The translations under genes and the position numbers were made by a program. This document shows positions 1 through 14,745 of a DNA stretch of 64,000 nucleotides, piece after piece. The DNA lies in the NCBI GenBank assembly GCA_949825025.1, contig OX463779.1, positions 44,783,249-44,847,248 of the forward strand, given 5' to 3'. Below the pieces are notes generated by a model. The model had not been told where the DNA came from. It was given only the letters and a program-made list of their open reading frames with translations, and did no database searches. Source of the stretch: Siphlonurus alternatus. Taxonomy: Eukaryota; Arthropoda; Insecta; Ephemeroptera; Siphlonuridae. Position 1 is the stretch's first letter. Every line of letters begins with the position of its first letter.

Positions 1-51
1 TCAGCCAATGAAAAGGCTAGAATGTCAGCTGGACACCTTTTCATTGGCTGA
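1..51. repeat. 16-bp perfect inverted repeat at window start
   Basis: TCAGCCAATGAAAAGG at 1-16 is the exact reverse complement of 36-51, with a 19-base spacer. It looks like one end, or a whole small foldback unit, of a DNA element cut by the window edge. No coding potential is seen. Confidence 0.7.
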
Positions 52-65
52 TATATCTGGCACCT

Positions 66-115
66 TCTAGTCTACTGAACTGTCTAGAGGTAAACTAAGA
101 TCTGTTATACTGTAG
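66..115. mobile_element. Partial copy of MITE family O
   Basis: The string AACTAAGATCTGTTATACTG near 94-113 matches the end of the complete element at 8126-8276, where it forms both terminal repeats, and the preceding TCTAGA-containing stretch also matches that element. Only one end is present here, so this is a truncated copy. Confidence 0.55.
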
Positions 116-174
116 GGCATGGTGAGACTGCAGGTTGGAACTTTTCCAAGGCGACGAGTGTACATTTCTATTTA
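115..174. mobile_element. Partial copy of MITE family N
   Basis: GGGCATGGTGA at the left and CCAAGGCGACGAGTGTACA at the right are the right half of the family N foldback seen complete at 52210-52337 and 52558-52673. The left half is missing, and the fragment directly abuts the family O fragment. Confidence 0.6.
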
Positions 175-1313
175 TTAATGTGTATATTATTCATGTCTAT
201 ATATATTTTAATAGGCAAAGAGTTTTGGCCACAGCATGCAAGCGAGTTCTGAGCATTTTATGAAGTAGAGCCTTCACAGAGCGCATGTAAATGAGATGTG
301 TATCAAATCCATGATATGTTTACGCTATATGAGCACACATCGCCTCGCTGTTTGACTTTAGGCAGCGACTGAAACTTGGACTTCAAGACTATAAGTTTGG
401 AAAATAACTTTTACATATTAAAATTTATAATTGTTATTTTAATATATATAAAAAATATATCACACGGTCAATATTTTTGCAATATTATTTCAATACTTTG
501 CATAAAAAGGGATAGAATTAAGGTATTTTGGAATATTTTTGGAACGGAAATTTTTTAATTTTCTGACTAGCACTGTCTAAAAAAATTAAAAACGGAAAAT
601 ATGTAATGAATTTTCTAATTAGTCGAGATTTCTGATCCCGCCAATCTTGTATATAGCTATAATATCATAATAGAAAAAAGTAGCGATAGAGTTATGATTT
701 CTTTCAGTGAGAACAATGGTTACAATGTCATGACCTGATTAGAATTTATTATAAATTTATATATCATAAAACCAAACCAACATCATCTTTTATGTTGTCT
801 GAATTAATTGATTTATGTGTACATTACGGAAAATTTGCATTAATTTATAAAAAAAAATTATATCTGTAATATATTCTATAGTTTCATTAATTTACATTCG
901 CATTTTAAATTATTCATATATATTATATTTCAAAAAGATTAATTTTTCTTTAATATTCAATTTGCATAAAATTGAAATAATACATTGAAGAGCAAATTGT
1001 AGGTATAACATTGTTCTGTGTTGTAAAATAACGGAGAAAAAATAAATAAATAAAAACAATTTTTATATTTTGTAATTTCTATGCATGACAATGCTTATAT
1101 TAAATTCAGCAAACCAGATAATCTGTATAGCTGAATATAAAATAATATATTTTATATAGTTGAGTAAAATCAGAATATATTTTTTTTTTTATTTTTTGTA
1201 AGATAAGCAAATTTACAATTAGACTCAGATTCTTGATTAGTCTGGGTACGCTAGACAATATACTTTTTTATTTCTGTTCGTTAGTGTATATCTGTAGCAT
1301 GCAGGCTTTATAT
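175..1313. other. AT-rich DNA, no gene seen
   Basis: Very AT-rich sequence with short A or T runs. Reading frames are short and low in complexity. The only structure noticed is the degenerate repeat at 539-640. Confidence 0.6.
539..640. repeat. Degenerate interspersed repeat R, copy 1
   Basis: About 100 bases align by eye with 34376-34491. Shared pieces in the same order are GGAACGGAAATTT, AATTTTCTGA, ATATGTAATGAATTTT and GATTTCTGAT (with substitutions). The family is unknown; the copies are quite diverged. Confidence 0.45.
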
Positions 1314-1425
<112 letters not shown>

Positions 1426-1678
1426 AGGTGTACTGCGAGAGTTTAATTGCATGCAATCAGACAGATGCAATACTGCAATGCATACAAGAGTTCACTTGCA
1501 AGCCTCTGCTAATGTATACTATATGTACAGCAATTCAAGCATAAGGTTTTGTGCTCTGTCAGTTCTGTTATTTTGTAATTTGAGTTGACTACAAACCATT
1601 TAAAGTTTAATTACTACATAATAGTCTGCTGCGTTTGCATTAATATTCACAGGTTTTAAAAGTACACCCACTTCAATA

Positions 1679-2006
1679 ATGGACAACCAGCGTGACAAAT
1701 TTTAATTGTAGAAATGAATAGAGGGTACCAAATTATGCTACTCCGAATTTTTTCAGATATTTTTGAAACCTAGAACTATTTTTAAATATTTATGGAAAGT
1801 TCTGTAAGTTATGTTGGCTCCCGTGAATCACTAATAAAAAGAAAAGGATCTAGACGCCTATTTCACGCCTCCAGGGGACGTGGCCGCACTTTCAATAATT
1901 ATTTAAAAATAGTTGTGGAATTTTAAAAAATCTGAAAAAAATCAGAATAGCATAATTTGGTATCATGTATTCATTTCTGCAATAAAAAAATTCATGCAGG
2001 TTGGTA
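1679..2006. mobile_element. Family J foldback MITE, copy 1 (subfamily J1)
   Basis: Left half contains GAATAGAGGGTACCAAATTA; the right half repeats it inverted around 1945-1980. Terminal repeats resemble TGGACAACTTGCATG. The core has a CACGCCTCCAGGGG-type motif shared with copies at 47114 and 58260. Seven copies in the window make this the most abundant family here. It is non-coding, and its transposase class is not clear. Confidence 0.8.
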
Positions 2007-2077
2007 ATTATAATTTTTTTACAATAATAAATAATAATTGAATTAGCAGTTGTCTGAGTATACGTTCCTTGTAAGTA

Positions 2078-2816
2078 TATGTATCTCTTGTCAGGCCAAT
2101 TATTGAGTATGCCTCTGTTGTGTGGTCGCCTCACCATAAAGATAAAATAGACAGAATTGAGGGTATACAGAGGAATTTTCTGAGATTGTGGTGTAATAAA
2201 ATGAATATAGTGTTCAATAAAGATAATTACAACGCGTTGTGTCGTAGCGCGGGCCTTCATTCACTGAAGGCGAGGCGTGATATATGTTATTTGTTATTCA
2301 TGCATAGAATCCTCAATAATTGTGTTCATTCAGGTAAAATTTTGAGTTTGTTCTGTTTGAATGCGCCTCCTCGGTACAACCGTCGCACCAGAGCGAACTT
2401 GAGTAGAACTCAAGTACGCTCTGGTCGCACTGTGCTTTTCAAGCCTCCGAGGGGGCGTGTTGATGTATCGAAGTTTGTTTATTGTATACGAGAGTGCAAA
2501 ATCTCTACAACAAATTCGTATCTGAACATAGTAATGTGGACATATTCAACTCTTCTTTATGTCAATTTCGGACCAACCTGATGAATGCTCTGTTTTAAGG
2601 TTTTAAGCATTTTTTTTTTTTTTTTTTTTTTTTTTGCTATATTTACTGTGCATGACTATTATTTTACTGTGCTTTTTTTTTCTCTTATATTTATATTATA
2701 GTCATTTTTTTAATTAGTACTATTTTTATGTGTTGTTTTTGTATGTTGTGTATTATTGACTTTATTATATTTGGTCATTGGTTCTGTAACTGTTGCCGAA
2801 TAAATAAGAATTTGTA
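2078..2816 (+). pseudogene. Dead LINE: reverse transcriptase C-terminus plus 3' UTR
   Basis: Reading begins with VRPIIEYASVVW, the thumb/C-terminal motif typical of Jockey- and CR1-type non-LTR reverse transcriptases, and runs through an open frame of about 150 residues. A frameshift near 2490 moves the conserved C-terminus (VDIFNSSLCQFRTNLMNALF) to another frame ending at a TAA near 2595. A T-rich 3' UTR follows, ending in AATAAATAAGAATTTG near 2799-2814. The last 300 bases match 56618-56887, so both are 5'-truncated copies of one family. All endonuclease and catalytic RT motifs are absent, as expected for a 5'-truncated insertion. Confidence 0.85.
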
Positions 2817-5800
2817 TTATATTTACAGCGCTAAATTAGTAAGAACGCTAATTAGTTAAAACGCTCCTTTTTCTGTCAATAAGAATAATAAAATTCATTA
2901 ATACATGATTATATATTTATGCAGTAAAAAAATACAATTTAAGATAATGTGATATTTATAAATTTTGAGACTGCTTTTGAATGCTGCTTTAAACGTTGTT
3001 ACATCTGAACAAAATATTTTTAGAGATGACTATACACTGGATAACCTTCTTAACCCCCTTCCCAAATTGTAAATAAACCATATCATTAGCTCTTTCAGCA
3101 TATAAAAGGAAAGAAGAATAACGTTCCATTCTTCACAAGGTGTATAGTATAAAAGTTTTATTTGAAAGACAATGATTCTAAATGAAAATTCGTTGTTTGT
3201 TTTTATACATTGTTTCTACTGGGCTACCAAACAATTGTTCCTAACATTTCCTTCTTCTCTCCAAATGTATAATACACGCATCACATTGTGCCGGCTTGAT
3301 TATAATATGTATGACACTGATGTTATAAGGATAGCTAGGGAAAAAGCTACTGGACTACAAAGAATAATTTTACCTTTCTTTTTCTTCTTTTTCATTTGGA
3401 TTGAGTCACTTTGAAGTTGAATTTTCTTTTTTTTTTTTTCCTTTTGTGATATGAGGTTGGCATAGGGCAAAGACTCTGCTTGCTGCATTCTCGTTTCCTA
3501 CAAACATCAAATTTCGTATCTGATATAAGAGTAGATTTTCTTCGGTTGTTTCCGGTGTCTTTTCTCCAGTTGAAAGTATGTGTAATATTGTAAGAAGTAA
3601 ACTCGAAAGATGTGAATTTCAATAAGACTAAAAGTATATACCAAAGGGTAGCCTAAGTAAAAACTCTCTGCTGCCTCAGATATTAGAAAGAATTGCCATC
3701 CTTTCTTGCTTTTTTTCACATCTTTTGACAGAAGAAACCAATCACATGAATTTTTTTCTTGTTTTTAGATACATAATAAATATACTTCTCTCTATACAGA
3801 CACGTGCAGCATATATTGTTTTGTACTCTACAGTACAAGTCGAAAAAAGTAGATCAGAAAATTTGTAGATGTGATTAAAATTTGAAATATATTTTTAAAC
3901 GTATAATAGTACATAATATAAAATTGATTCGTATATTTTTGTTGGACACAATTAAATTGTTTTATTTTTTGTTTGTTCTGTAATACTATTATACAATATA
4001 AAAATGAAAAAATGTTGATAAAATTAATAAATTTATTGTATCATCCAAATGGTTATTTGTTGCAAAATATTTGGAAAAATTGAATCATTTCTTGCTTTAA
4101 TAGTTAATCATTTTATTTTAATTTTTTTGCAATTTCATCCTATCATGTTAAGAGATTAAGAGGATTTTAAAATTTCCACCAATCACAGCAACGAAATTTG
4201 CCCACAATTAAATTGGACCTATTGTAAAAGACTTTAAATAAATTATGGTTTCAGTTTGTCAAAGAATTGCTTATCTAATTATAAATGCTATAACTTATAA
4301 TATAAACAATAACAAACTTCTTGCACTAATATTATTTATTTTTTATATTTATTGCAATAATTTTTTTTTAGTAAAGACTTTTGTTTGTTTATTTTATATC
4401 GATACCTTTTTATGCAATAAAACATTTTGTCTGTTTGTGTTACTTCATTCTGTGCTGTATTTTTTGTCATATTATTGCCGAGTGCCACACCATGTTCTTC
4501 TTTCTGAAATCTTTTAGAAAGAGAAACAACGACAAATGTTTGCTGTGAGAATGCCACCCTGTAGCCAGGCCACAAGGATCGAGTAAATAATAAAGAGAAA
4601 AGATTAGGAAAGTTTGGCGGTTGTTCCGCGTCCAGGAGGGAGTTCTTACTTTGACTTTTCTCTTTGTCTCTCTTTAGTGGCGCCGCTTGGCTGGAGGCGC
4701 CAGCAGTCATTCTCATCGTAACAAAATTCTATACGTGCAGGACTCTCTCTTCATTCATTGCTATTCTCAAGTATAAATTACTCGTGATTTTTTTTTTTTA
4801 TGATGCGAGAAAAAAATTATCAAAATCATGTCACCATTGTTCAATATTTTCTGACTATAAATTAAAAATATTTTTAGTCCATATAAAATAAAGGACAAAA
4901 TAACTGTTGGTTTGCTGATGTAAATAAAATACATATTTGTTGCAGATTTTGAGTAATTAAATTTTTCGTGTGAAAAAGATACAGATATGACTCAAAGCCA
5001 CATCATCAGTCCCCATTTAAAACAACATATGCTATCTAAAATGCTGAATATCTCGAACATTTCACTGAATTTGGTCTAATTTTTTTTTTCATGGAAAATT
5101 ATTTTATGGTGTGAGGAAAGTTTGTTGAAATTTTCAGACAGCTTCACCATCTACCGATATATCTCTATTTTTCATACCATGCACTGACATTATTTTTTAA
5201 TATGCAGTAAAAATGTTAACAAAATCTGGGTTTATTAAGTAATTATTAAGTAGATGTTTTGTCGTGTTTAGTATAATTATAATGCCATAAAAATGCCTTT
5301 TAAATATATAATTTATTTCAATAAAGTTATGTTTGTAATTAATAATATAAATACTAAATTTACACTAAAAATAATTCAGGAAAACCGACTTTTGTATAAC
5401 AAGAATTTTATTGATGTTTTAGTTATGACAATAATTATTAATAAACACATTAAGTTTATTTTATAACTTAATAATTAACAAATATTAATAGAGCTGTTTT
5501 CGTATATGAATTTTCCAACATATGCTTCTGATTCTTCCCACAATTTATTAATGTCGCCACCATCGCGTTCACACTTTAATGTAAATAATACATCTTCTCA
5601 GTGGCTTCATAATTAACTTTTGGTTAAAGTAAACATAATTAATTCTCTGTACAATATATCATATTATTCATGATATAACAATTAAAGTTATATAGTGGTA
5701 TTATTTATAGTAATACCACTGAACTATATAACAAGTAATAATGTAATGGTTAATTATACCAATTTAATTTCTATTTAATTATTTGTTTTGTTTGTTTTTC

Positions 5801-5900
5801 ATTTCACTATACTATTTAGGGGTATGAGAAAACAAGCCCAGTTTCTAAAAGCCCAGATGCTAAAAAAATATCTGTGGTGACAATTTTCAAGATGGCGGGA
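2817..5900. other. AT-rich DNA, no gene recognised
   Basis: About 3 kb with only short frames. A less AT-rich patch at 4540-4740 carries a splice-acceptor-like TTCTCTTTGTCTCTCTTTAG ending near 4677, followed by a small hairpin TGGCGCC/GGCGCCA, but no convincing coding exon follows. Confidence 0.5.
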
Positions 5901-6001
5901 CGTTTACATGACGATGTTTAACACGTATTCGTTGACGACGGATAATGTTATTCTTATGAGGCGTCGACAACGGATACGTACTAAATATCTTCATGTAAAC
6001 A
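5901..6001. mobile_element. Family A foldback MITE, copy 1
   Basis: Begins CGTTTACATGACGATGTTTA and ends CATGTAAAC, with an inverted core containing GTTGACGACGGATAATGTTA and GTCGACAACGGATACGTA. Same structure as 39776-39886 and 45857-45971. About 100 bp, non-coding. No clear target duplication. Confidence 0.8.
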
Positions 6002-6791
6002 TAGTAATTATGTTTGTCAAACTGTAAGCTTATTTCAAATTTACTTTTATCTGTTAGTCATACACTCAGCTCAATTATTATTCTTTAATTTCATTGAAAA
6101 TAAAATATAGTGGATTAATTTTTTTTATAAATTTAAATTGATTGACCCGATGATGAGTGTTTGCTTTCATCACATATATAACTCAAATGATTAGGATCGT
6201 AATGGTAAAGTTCAATTATATAAAATATAAGGTCACTTGTATATTAATGTTTATAGTAATATCATACTTCGAATCAGATCAATTCGAAACGATGAGCTTT
6301 CATGTTATTTAAATATCAACATATAAAATATATTGCTAACTGCAAATTCATTAATTGGAATGTGTTTTATCTAGTAATATCAACTAACACCTACTATACT
6401 GTATATATTTTTAATCAATACAAATGCTAATATTACATGGAAATGTACTGCATGAGTTAAAATAAGACTCCTTCCGGAAGTAACAGGAAGTTTAAAAGTT
6501 TCCGGTATTGTTTTAAATTCTAAAGAACTTCTATTTGAATTAAAAGCTGTAAAGTTTTTTCATTTAAAATACAGTTAGTAGTAGCCTTATTAAACTTTTT
6601 CAAGTAATTTTGCTTTAGTGCTACTAAAGTAGTTATATAAATTAATGAAAAAGTTTGACATGATTTATTTCTTTATATTTTTATATAAGTGCATGTGTAC
6701 AGCAGAGTATTACCATAATTACCATCAATTACATGTTCTAAATTGCGAATTAGAAAAAATTTACAAAAATTTTTATAACAATTCCTATTAA

Positions 6792-7039
6792 CCCTACCAT
6801 TAACAAGGAGGGGGGGGGTCGAGACGACCTGCAGTAACTGTTTCAAAGCGCGGGAAACAAGTGTGAAATACTGCTCTAAAAAATCTGAAAAAATTTGTAA
6901 TCCTTAGTTAGCCAGAGTAATGTATTTCCGAAAAAAAAAATAATGTTGGGAAATATTTAAATATTGGGTCGTTTTGACCCCTTCCCCCCTCCCACCCTTG
7001 GTATAGCGTGTGACAAAAAAATCCTGGGTAATACTAGGG
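6792..7039. mobile_element. piggyBac-like MITE with TTAA flanks
   Basis: TTAA at 6788-6791 and 7040-7043 flanks a 248-bp unit beginning CCCTACCATTA and ending TAATACTAGGG, so the ends read CCCTA inward. Inner inverted G-tracts (GGGGGGGGGTCGAGACGACC region and GGGTCGTTTTGACCCC) extend the symmetry. TTAA target duplication with a CCCTA start is the hallmark of piggyBac-type ends. It has no transposase. Confidence 0.7.
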
Positions 7040-7043
7040 TTAA

Positions 7044-8125
7044 GCAAATATGGTTACACTCGACAAAACATTTTAATTAATTAGATTACACGTAGAAAAA
7101 TAATCGTGTTCTAGAAAGATTTGGTGCAAGAAGATTCTGTGCGAATATGATTTGGTAATGCAAAAACTCACGGAGCGGCGGATTCGGTGTAAAGAATGAC
7201 CTTAAATTTCATTTACATAATTTGTCATTTATAATTTATTTTTCAATTCTTACATGGCAAAAATACGTGTTTTTGCTGTGACAAGAGTGGACTATAATAT
7301 ATATAGATTGCTTTTAATTACAATTCATAAAAAAAAAACATTGTTTTTTTTAAGACACCCCTTTTAGTTCATAAAAATATTTTTTTAGAAATCAAGACAG
7401 ATTTTATTGCCTGTCTAGACAGAGGCTTAACGTGAGTCTTAAAATGAAATAAAATTGTGTTTTTGTACTCCGTATGTGATTCATGACATCTGTTCCAAGT
7501 ACAATTCGGGGCAATATGATTCACCATGCCTGTCTAAAAGATAAAGAAAATGTCGGGATTGAGATTTTGAGAGCGATAGTGTCGAGTTCACCCATTAAAA
7601 AAAATTTATAATTTCCCTCGAAGTGCCCCCCAAAAAGAACAGGGACAACGTTACTGAAGCTATCCTAATGGTAACTGTACGTGATTCGTCAATGACGATT
7701 TTTTTATATTTATTTTATTTCTCAGATTTGTTGCAAAATTACAGTTAAATTAAATTTAAAATCACTCGGGAGTGCAAATTTTGTGACTCTTCTGTTTGTA
7801 ATTCAGAATTAAAATTTTGCAGGGGGTTTTGTACTAAAATTACTGAAATATGTGTTAAATTGCAATGCTGAAATTCGAATGGAAGTGTCGGAAAACTTAT
7901 ATTTCCGGCTACTTCACAAAGGAATATTATTTAAATTCAACTATATATATGATACAGGGGTGCTGACTATGAAGGTGCTCGGTTGCTTGAGCACATGTTG
8001 GAATTCGACTTTTATTTTACCATAGAGTATGGAAGTTTGAACCTAAAACACAGGCCGAGCACCGGTAGGATTTTCGAGTAGTCGCTACGCACATGTATGA
8101 TACGATTTTCAAACCTACTTTAAAG
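7044..8125. other. AT-rich DNA, no gene seen
   Basis: No convincing frame. A weak inverted pair GGTGCTCGG/CCGAGCACC around 7972 and 8052 suggests an old, decayed element about 130 bp long, but the terminal match is poor. Confidence 0.4.
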
Positions 8126-8276
8126 TACAGTATAACAGATCTTAGTTTACGTGTGGATTTGATTACGCGCGACGGCCATCTTGGAAGTCATAACATGGCT
8201 AAGATAGGGGGCGCCAGTCGGTCTAGACGTATAGTCTAGCCATGTCAGGCGTAAACTTAGATTTGTTTTACTGTAG
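8126..8276. mobile_element. Family O MITE, complete copy
   Basis: Left end ACAGTATAACAGATCTTAGT and right end ACTTAGATTTGTTTTACTGT are inverted repeats (some substitutions). The interior is GC-richer, with an inverted GTCTAGAC-type core. A broken copy lies at 66-115. It ends exactly where the large palindrome 8276-8646 begins, so one probably inserted next to or into the other. Confidence 0.7.
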
Positions 8277-8646
8277 GAGAACCGCTTCAACTTTTATATT
8301 TTTAACGTTTTATAAATAATGTCAAACTTACTTGTGCACCAAAAAAAAAAAAAAAAAAATTGGTCACCACCCTCCGCCTTCCACCAATTCAGCAGTTGAC
8401 ATTCAAAAAGCGCGCCGAAGAAAATTGGGGCTTATGACGTTAGAGAGCAATGATTGGTTGCGCTTGACCTATCATGGCACTTGACATCATACCGATCATA
8501 CGCCCCACTTTTCTTTGGCGCGCTTTTTGAATGTCAACTGCTGAACTGGTGGAAGGCGGAGGGTGGTGACTATTTTTCTGGTGCACAAGTAAGTTTGACA
8601 TTATTTATAAAATTTTAAAAATATAAAAGCTGAAACGGTTTCCTCC
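8276..8646. mobile_element. Family E long palindrome (about 370 bp)
   Basis: Left arm from GGAGAACCGCTTCAAC through CTTACTTGTGCACC and CATTCAAAAAGCGCGCC; right arm repeats these inverted (GGCGCGCTTTTTGAATG, GGTGCACAAGTAAG, GTTTCCTCC). Arms are roughly 170 bp with few mismatches apart from an A-run at 8341-8359. Central spacer about 8425-8500. Non-coding foldback element, probably a MITE. Confidence 0.85.
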
Positions 8647-10365
<1,719 letters not shown>

Positions 10366-10494
10366 AAAATAAATATTTATTTTATTTCACTTTTCGGACT
10401 TTTACCTTTGCCGGTGTTCAATGTAATCCTTAGTTCTGTATGTAGTAAGTTGCGATAGTCACTTAGTGTTCGTGAACTTGCATATACTACACAT

Positions 10495-10537
10495 ATCACT
10501 ACGTTTCGAGAGTCAACCGCTCTCTTCCTCAGGTGAT
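10495..10537 (-). ncRNA. Hammerhead-like ribozyme core, left arm
   Basis: On the minus strand: helix I strand ATCAC, catalytic box CTGAGGA (fits CUGANGA), an extra A, helix II GAGAG/CTCTC with a 7-nt loop, then GAAACGTA and the second helix I strand GTGAT. There is no normal helix III; ACGT after GAA is self-complementary, so two molecules could form a 4-bp helix III and cleave after the following A. This matches the small dimer-forming hammerhead variants described with Penelope-like retroelements. The extra A before helix II is the weak point. Confidence 0.6.
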
Positions 10538-10759
10538 CTGAGACTAAGTACTTTGTACCTGAGAGTACCTAGAGATACCTGATGTAAGAATTGAGAAGGG
10601 AGTGGGGGAGGGGGAAAGAAGATGCTATTTGTGGATGATGTGTAGAGGAGGAGAGGGGAGGGGATGAGCATATTTTTCCCCCTCTCCCCCTCCCTTCTCA
10701 ATTCTTACATCAGGTATCTCTAGGTACTTTCAGGTAAAACGGACTTACGTTAGTCTCAG

Positions 10760-10802
10760 ATCACCTGAGGAAGAGAGCGGTTGACTCTCGAAACGTAGTG
10801 AT
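10760..10802 (+). ncRNA. Hammerhead-like ribozyme core, right arm
   Basis: Sequence identical to the left-arm copy but on the plus strand: helix I 10760-10764 with 10798-10802, CTGAGGA at 10765-10771, helix II 10773-10777 with 10785-10789, GAAA at 10790-10793, and self-complementary ACGT at 10793-10796. Perfect identity across 43 nt, while the surrounding arms show mismatches, is consistent with constraint or recent conversion. Confidence 0.6.
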
Positions 10803-10938
10803 ATGTGTAGTACATGCAAGTGTTAGTGACGTGCACGAACACAAGTGACCATCGCAACATAATACTACTTAAAGAAGCATTATATCAAATACCGGCAAAG
10901 GTAAAAGTCCGAAAAGTGAAATAAAATATATTTAATAT

Positions 10939-12744
10939 GAATACCCATTGCACGAAGAAGTTAATTTACTAATAAATATTGATATCACTTATTGGTGGTT
11001 ATAGAGAGGTATCTTGATTAATTAATATGAATTAGACCTAAAGTGGGATCATTGAACAATGATATAATCATATAATATATATTAGTGTAAGGGGGAAACG
11101 TATTTGAGGCTGTCAAATAACAGTATGAGAAGGGCTGCTAATAACTCGTGGTAAACCCACCCCATTATCGCTTTACAATAAACGCATTTAGCATTAGGTA
11201 GCCTTCGGCAATATGTTATGTACATATTATAATAGGATATTTTAATTTATTGTATAATTTATTAGTATATGATCTCATAATAATTTTGACAAATGTAACA
11301 TAATTATTGCAGAATTTATTGCTATGCAATTAATTTAAATATTTTTCAACATATATAAATAAAAAATATTTTATATTTTTATTGAAATTTAGTGAATAAT
11401 GTTAAAGAGATACAGGCCTTAAATTACAAATTATAGTCAATAAGTGTTGTTACAGTAAATAATCAAGTAAATATAGTTCTTGCTGACGTCACAAATTCCT
11501 TAATTGCTGACGTCATGACTCTATGCTTATCGGAGTTGGCTGAGAGTTGTGACGTCAGCAAGGACTTCTTTGCAGCGCAATTTTGCACGGTCGCACCGCG
11601 TGCGGATGAAAAGAATGCAAATGCTGATTATAAACTCAAACAATACTTACAGTTAGTGATTGTCTAATTTATAATTTGAGGCATGTATTCCTTTATACTA
11701 CCTACCACGTATAATTCCATGCCTAATGATTTCTTTCTTTTTTAAACAATATTATTATATCCTTTTCTCTCAATATAATATAAAAAAAATTAGCTAATGA
11801 TATTGCTCATTGTATAAATAAGAACTTATAAACATAAATATACTTGTTATTATATTGAAAATAATAGCTTTCAATGCATATGAGAAAGAGATCAATATAT
11901 ACAAAAAAAAATTGACGTTGACACAATAGTAGCAGTATTTGTGTGACAGAATATATAGGATCGACTCCTCTATATGTTCACAGCAGGAGTTAAATAATAT
12001 GAAAGTGGTGCCGCGAGTTACTAGGGAGGAGGCTAAATGTAGTAGCATGTCACCTGCATGTGACAGAATCCAATTTGTTTCTGCGTGCCTTTAAACATCT
12101 CTCTACTGCCTCCCATATATTGTAGTTATTTTAACAAAACCAATATACACATACTGCAATTTTTTTTTTCATATTTTGTAATAATAGTATTTTTCTATAC
12201 ATATATCAAATTATATCAGTTATGATTTAATTAATTGAATGTTGTTGTTTGATAAAAGGACTCTTGTTTAAACCAAATTACAAAAAAAAAAGGTTAATTT
12301 AAAAAATAATATTAAAAATGTTTACTCTGAATAAAACTATATAATTGAAAATTATTTTTAAAAAAAATCCTCAATTAGTATTGTTGTCATGGAGTATTGT
12401 TTATAGTTAGTATATCAACTTTATTTTATAATTAATTGTGTTACATCGGATTTTATCCATGCTTATCATGTATCATGGTATTTTATATTATTATAATTAA
12501 TAATTATGTTCTGTGCCATCTATGTATATTCTTAATTGGGATCGGATAAAATGAAATAATTGAATAATTTAATAATAAGTACTTACAAATCAATAAACAA
12601 TAATTTTGTATGGAAAATAATTTATTTAAAAATTATAAAATATATATTACATTAATTTAAAAGTATTATATTTTAATGGTTATAGATTTGCAGTACTTTT
12701 GCAATATATAAAATATAATACATGTATAATAATAATAACTATAA
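10939..12744. other. AT-rich DNA, no gene recognised
   Basis: Contains the CRE-bearing palindrome at 11478-11566 and a moderately GC-rich patch at 12000-12110. A short minus-strand hydrophobic frame at 11794-12048 has no recognisable motif and is not called. Confidence 0.5.
11478..11566. repeat. Small palindrome with three TGACGTCA sites
   Basis: TTGCTGACGTCACAA at the left and TTGTGACGTCAGCAA at the right form a perfect inverted pair about 90 bp apart end to end; a third TGACGTCA lies between them (11508-11515). Probably a very short MITE; the sites match the CREB/ATF consensus. Confidence 0.65.
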
Positions 12745-12961
12745 AAGTGTATTCAGATAGTGAAAACGGCGATGCAACGCGGTTTTGTCACACAAGCTGT
12801 GAAATCCTATGCGGCGAGCGAATTCGCCCAGGTTGCGGCAGCGAAATCGCGTTAATTGCGATGCTCCTTTTTTTTTTATTTGCCGTATATGGCCACTAAT
12901 GGATGTCACAGCAAGTCGCAAGTCGCGTCGCATGATAAAAAATCGCCATGTGAATCCGCCT
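12745..12961. mobile_element. Family B MITE, copy 1 (TAA flanks)
   Basis: The right end CGCCATGTGAATCCGCCT and internal GCGACGCGA/AATTCGC blocks match 16307-16516 in inverse orientation. TAA at 12742-12744 and 12962-12964 gives a 3-bp target duplication, compatible with PIF/Harbinger-type elements. 217 bp, non-coding. The left terminal repeat is more diverged. Confidence 0.75.
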
Positions 12962-14417
<1,456 letters not shown>

Positions 14418-14745
14418 GACATTCTCACTGACAAATGATATCTAGCATACAAAAGTTACATCAGATATTTAATTTATTGAATTAAAACCACAATGCTGCT
14501 TACTTTGTTCATTTATTGATTAATTATTACTCTCATAAAATGTTTATCAAATGTATATAGTTAAAAAGCATGATGTAAATTATTTTTATTTAAAATAATA
14601 AAAATATATATTTATGTATAATTACTAGATTCTATGAAGATAATTTTGATAAATTATATTATTCAAAACATTAGCCTTAGCAGTAAATAATGTTATTATT
14701 AGAATTTTAGGCAATGCAATAAATTATTTGAATAATTCAGATGTA

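Larger units (their letters stand above)
10366..10938. mobile_element. 573-bp inverted repeat, likely paired Penelope-like terminal repeats
   Basis: Outer ends are TATTTCACTTTTCGGACTTT (from 10384) and its complement near 10900-10920; inner ends are the AATTGAGAAGGGAGTGGGGG region and its complement. Each arm is about 250 bp, with a spacer around 10618-10670. Each arm holds an identical 43-nt hammerhead-like core (10495-10537 minus, 10760-10802 plus). Penelope-like elements carry hammerhead motifs in their terminal repeats, which can be in inverted orientation, so this is best read as an internally deleted or head-to-head Penelope-type remnant. No reverse transcriptase or GIY-YIG domain is present. 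Confidence 0.7.

Noticed and set aside
7955..8095. MITE with GGTGCTCGG ends
   Set aside because: Only a 9-bp inverted match with a poor extension and no second copy; too weak to call.
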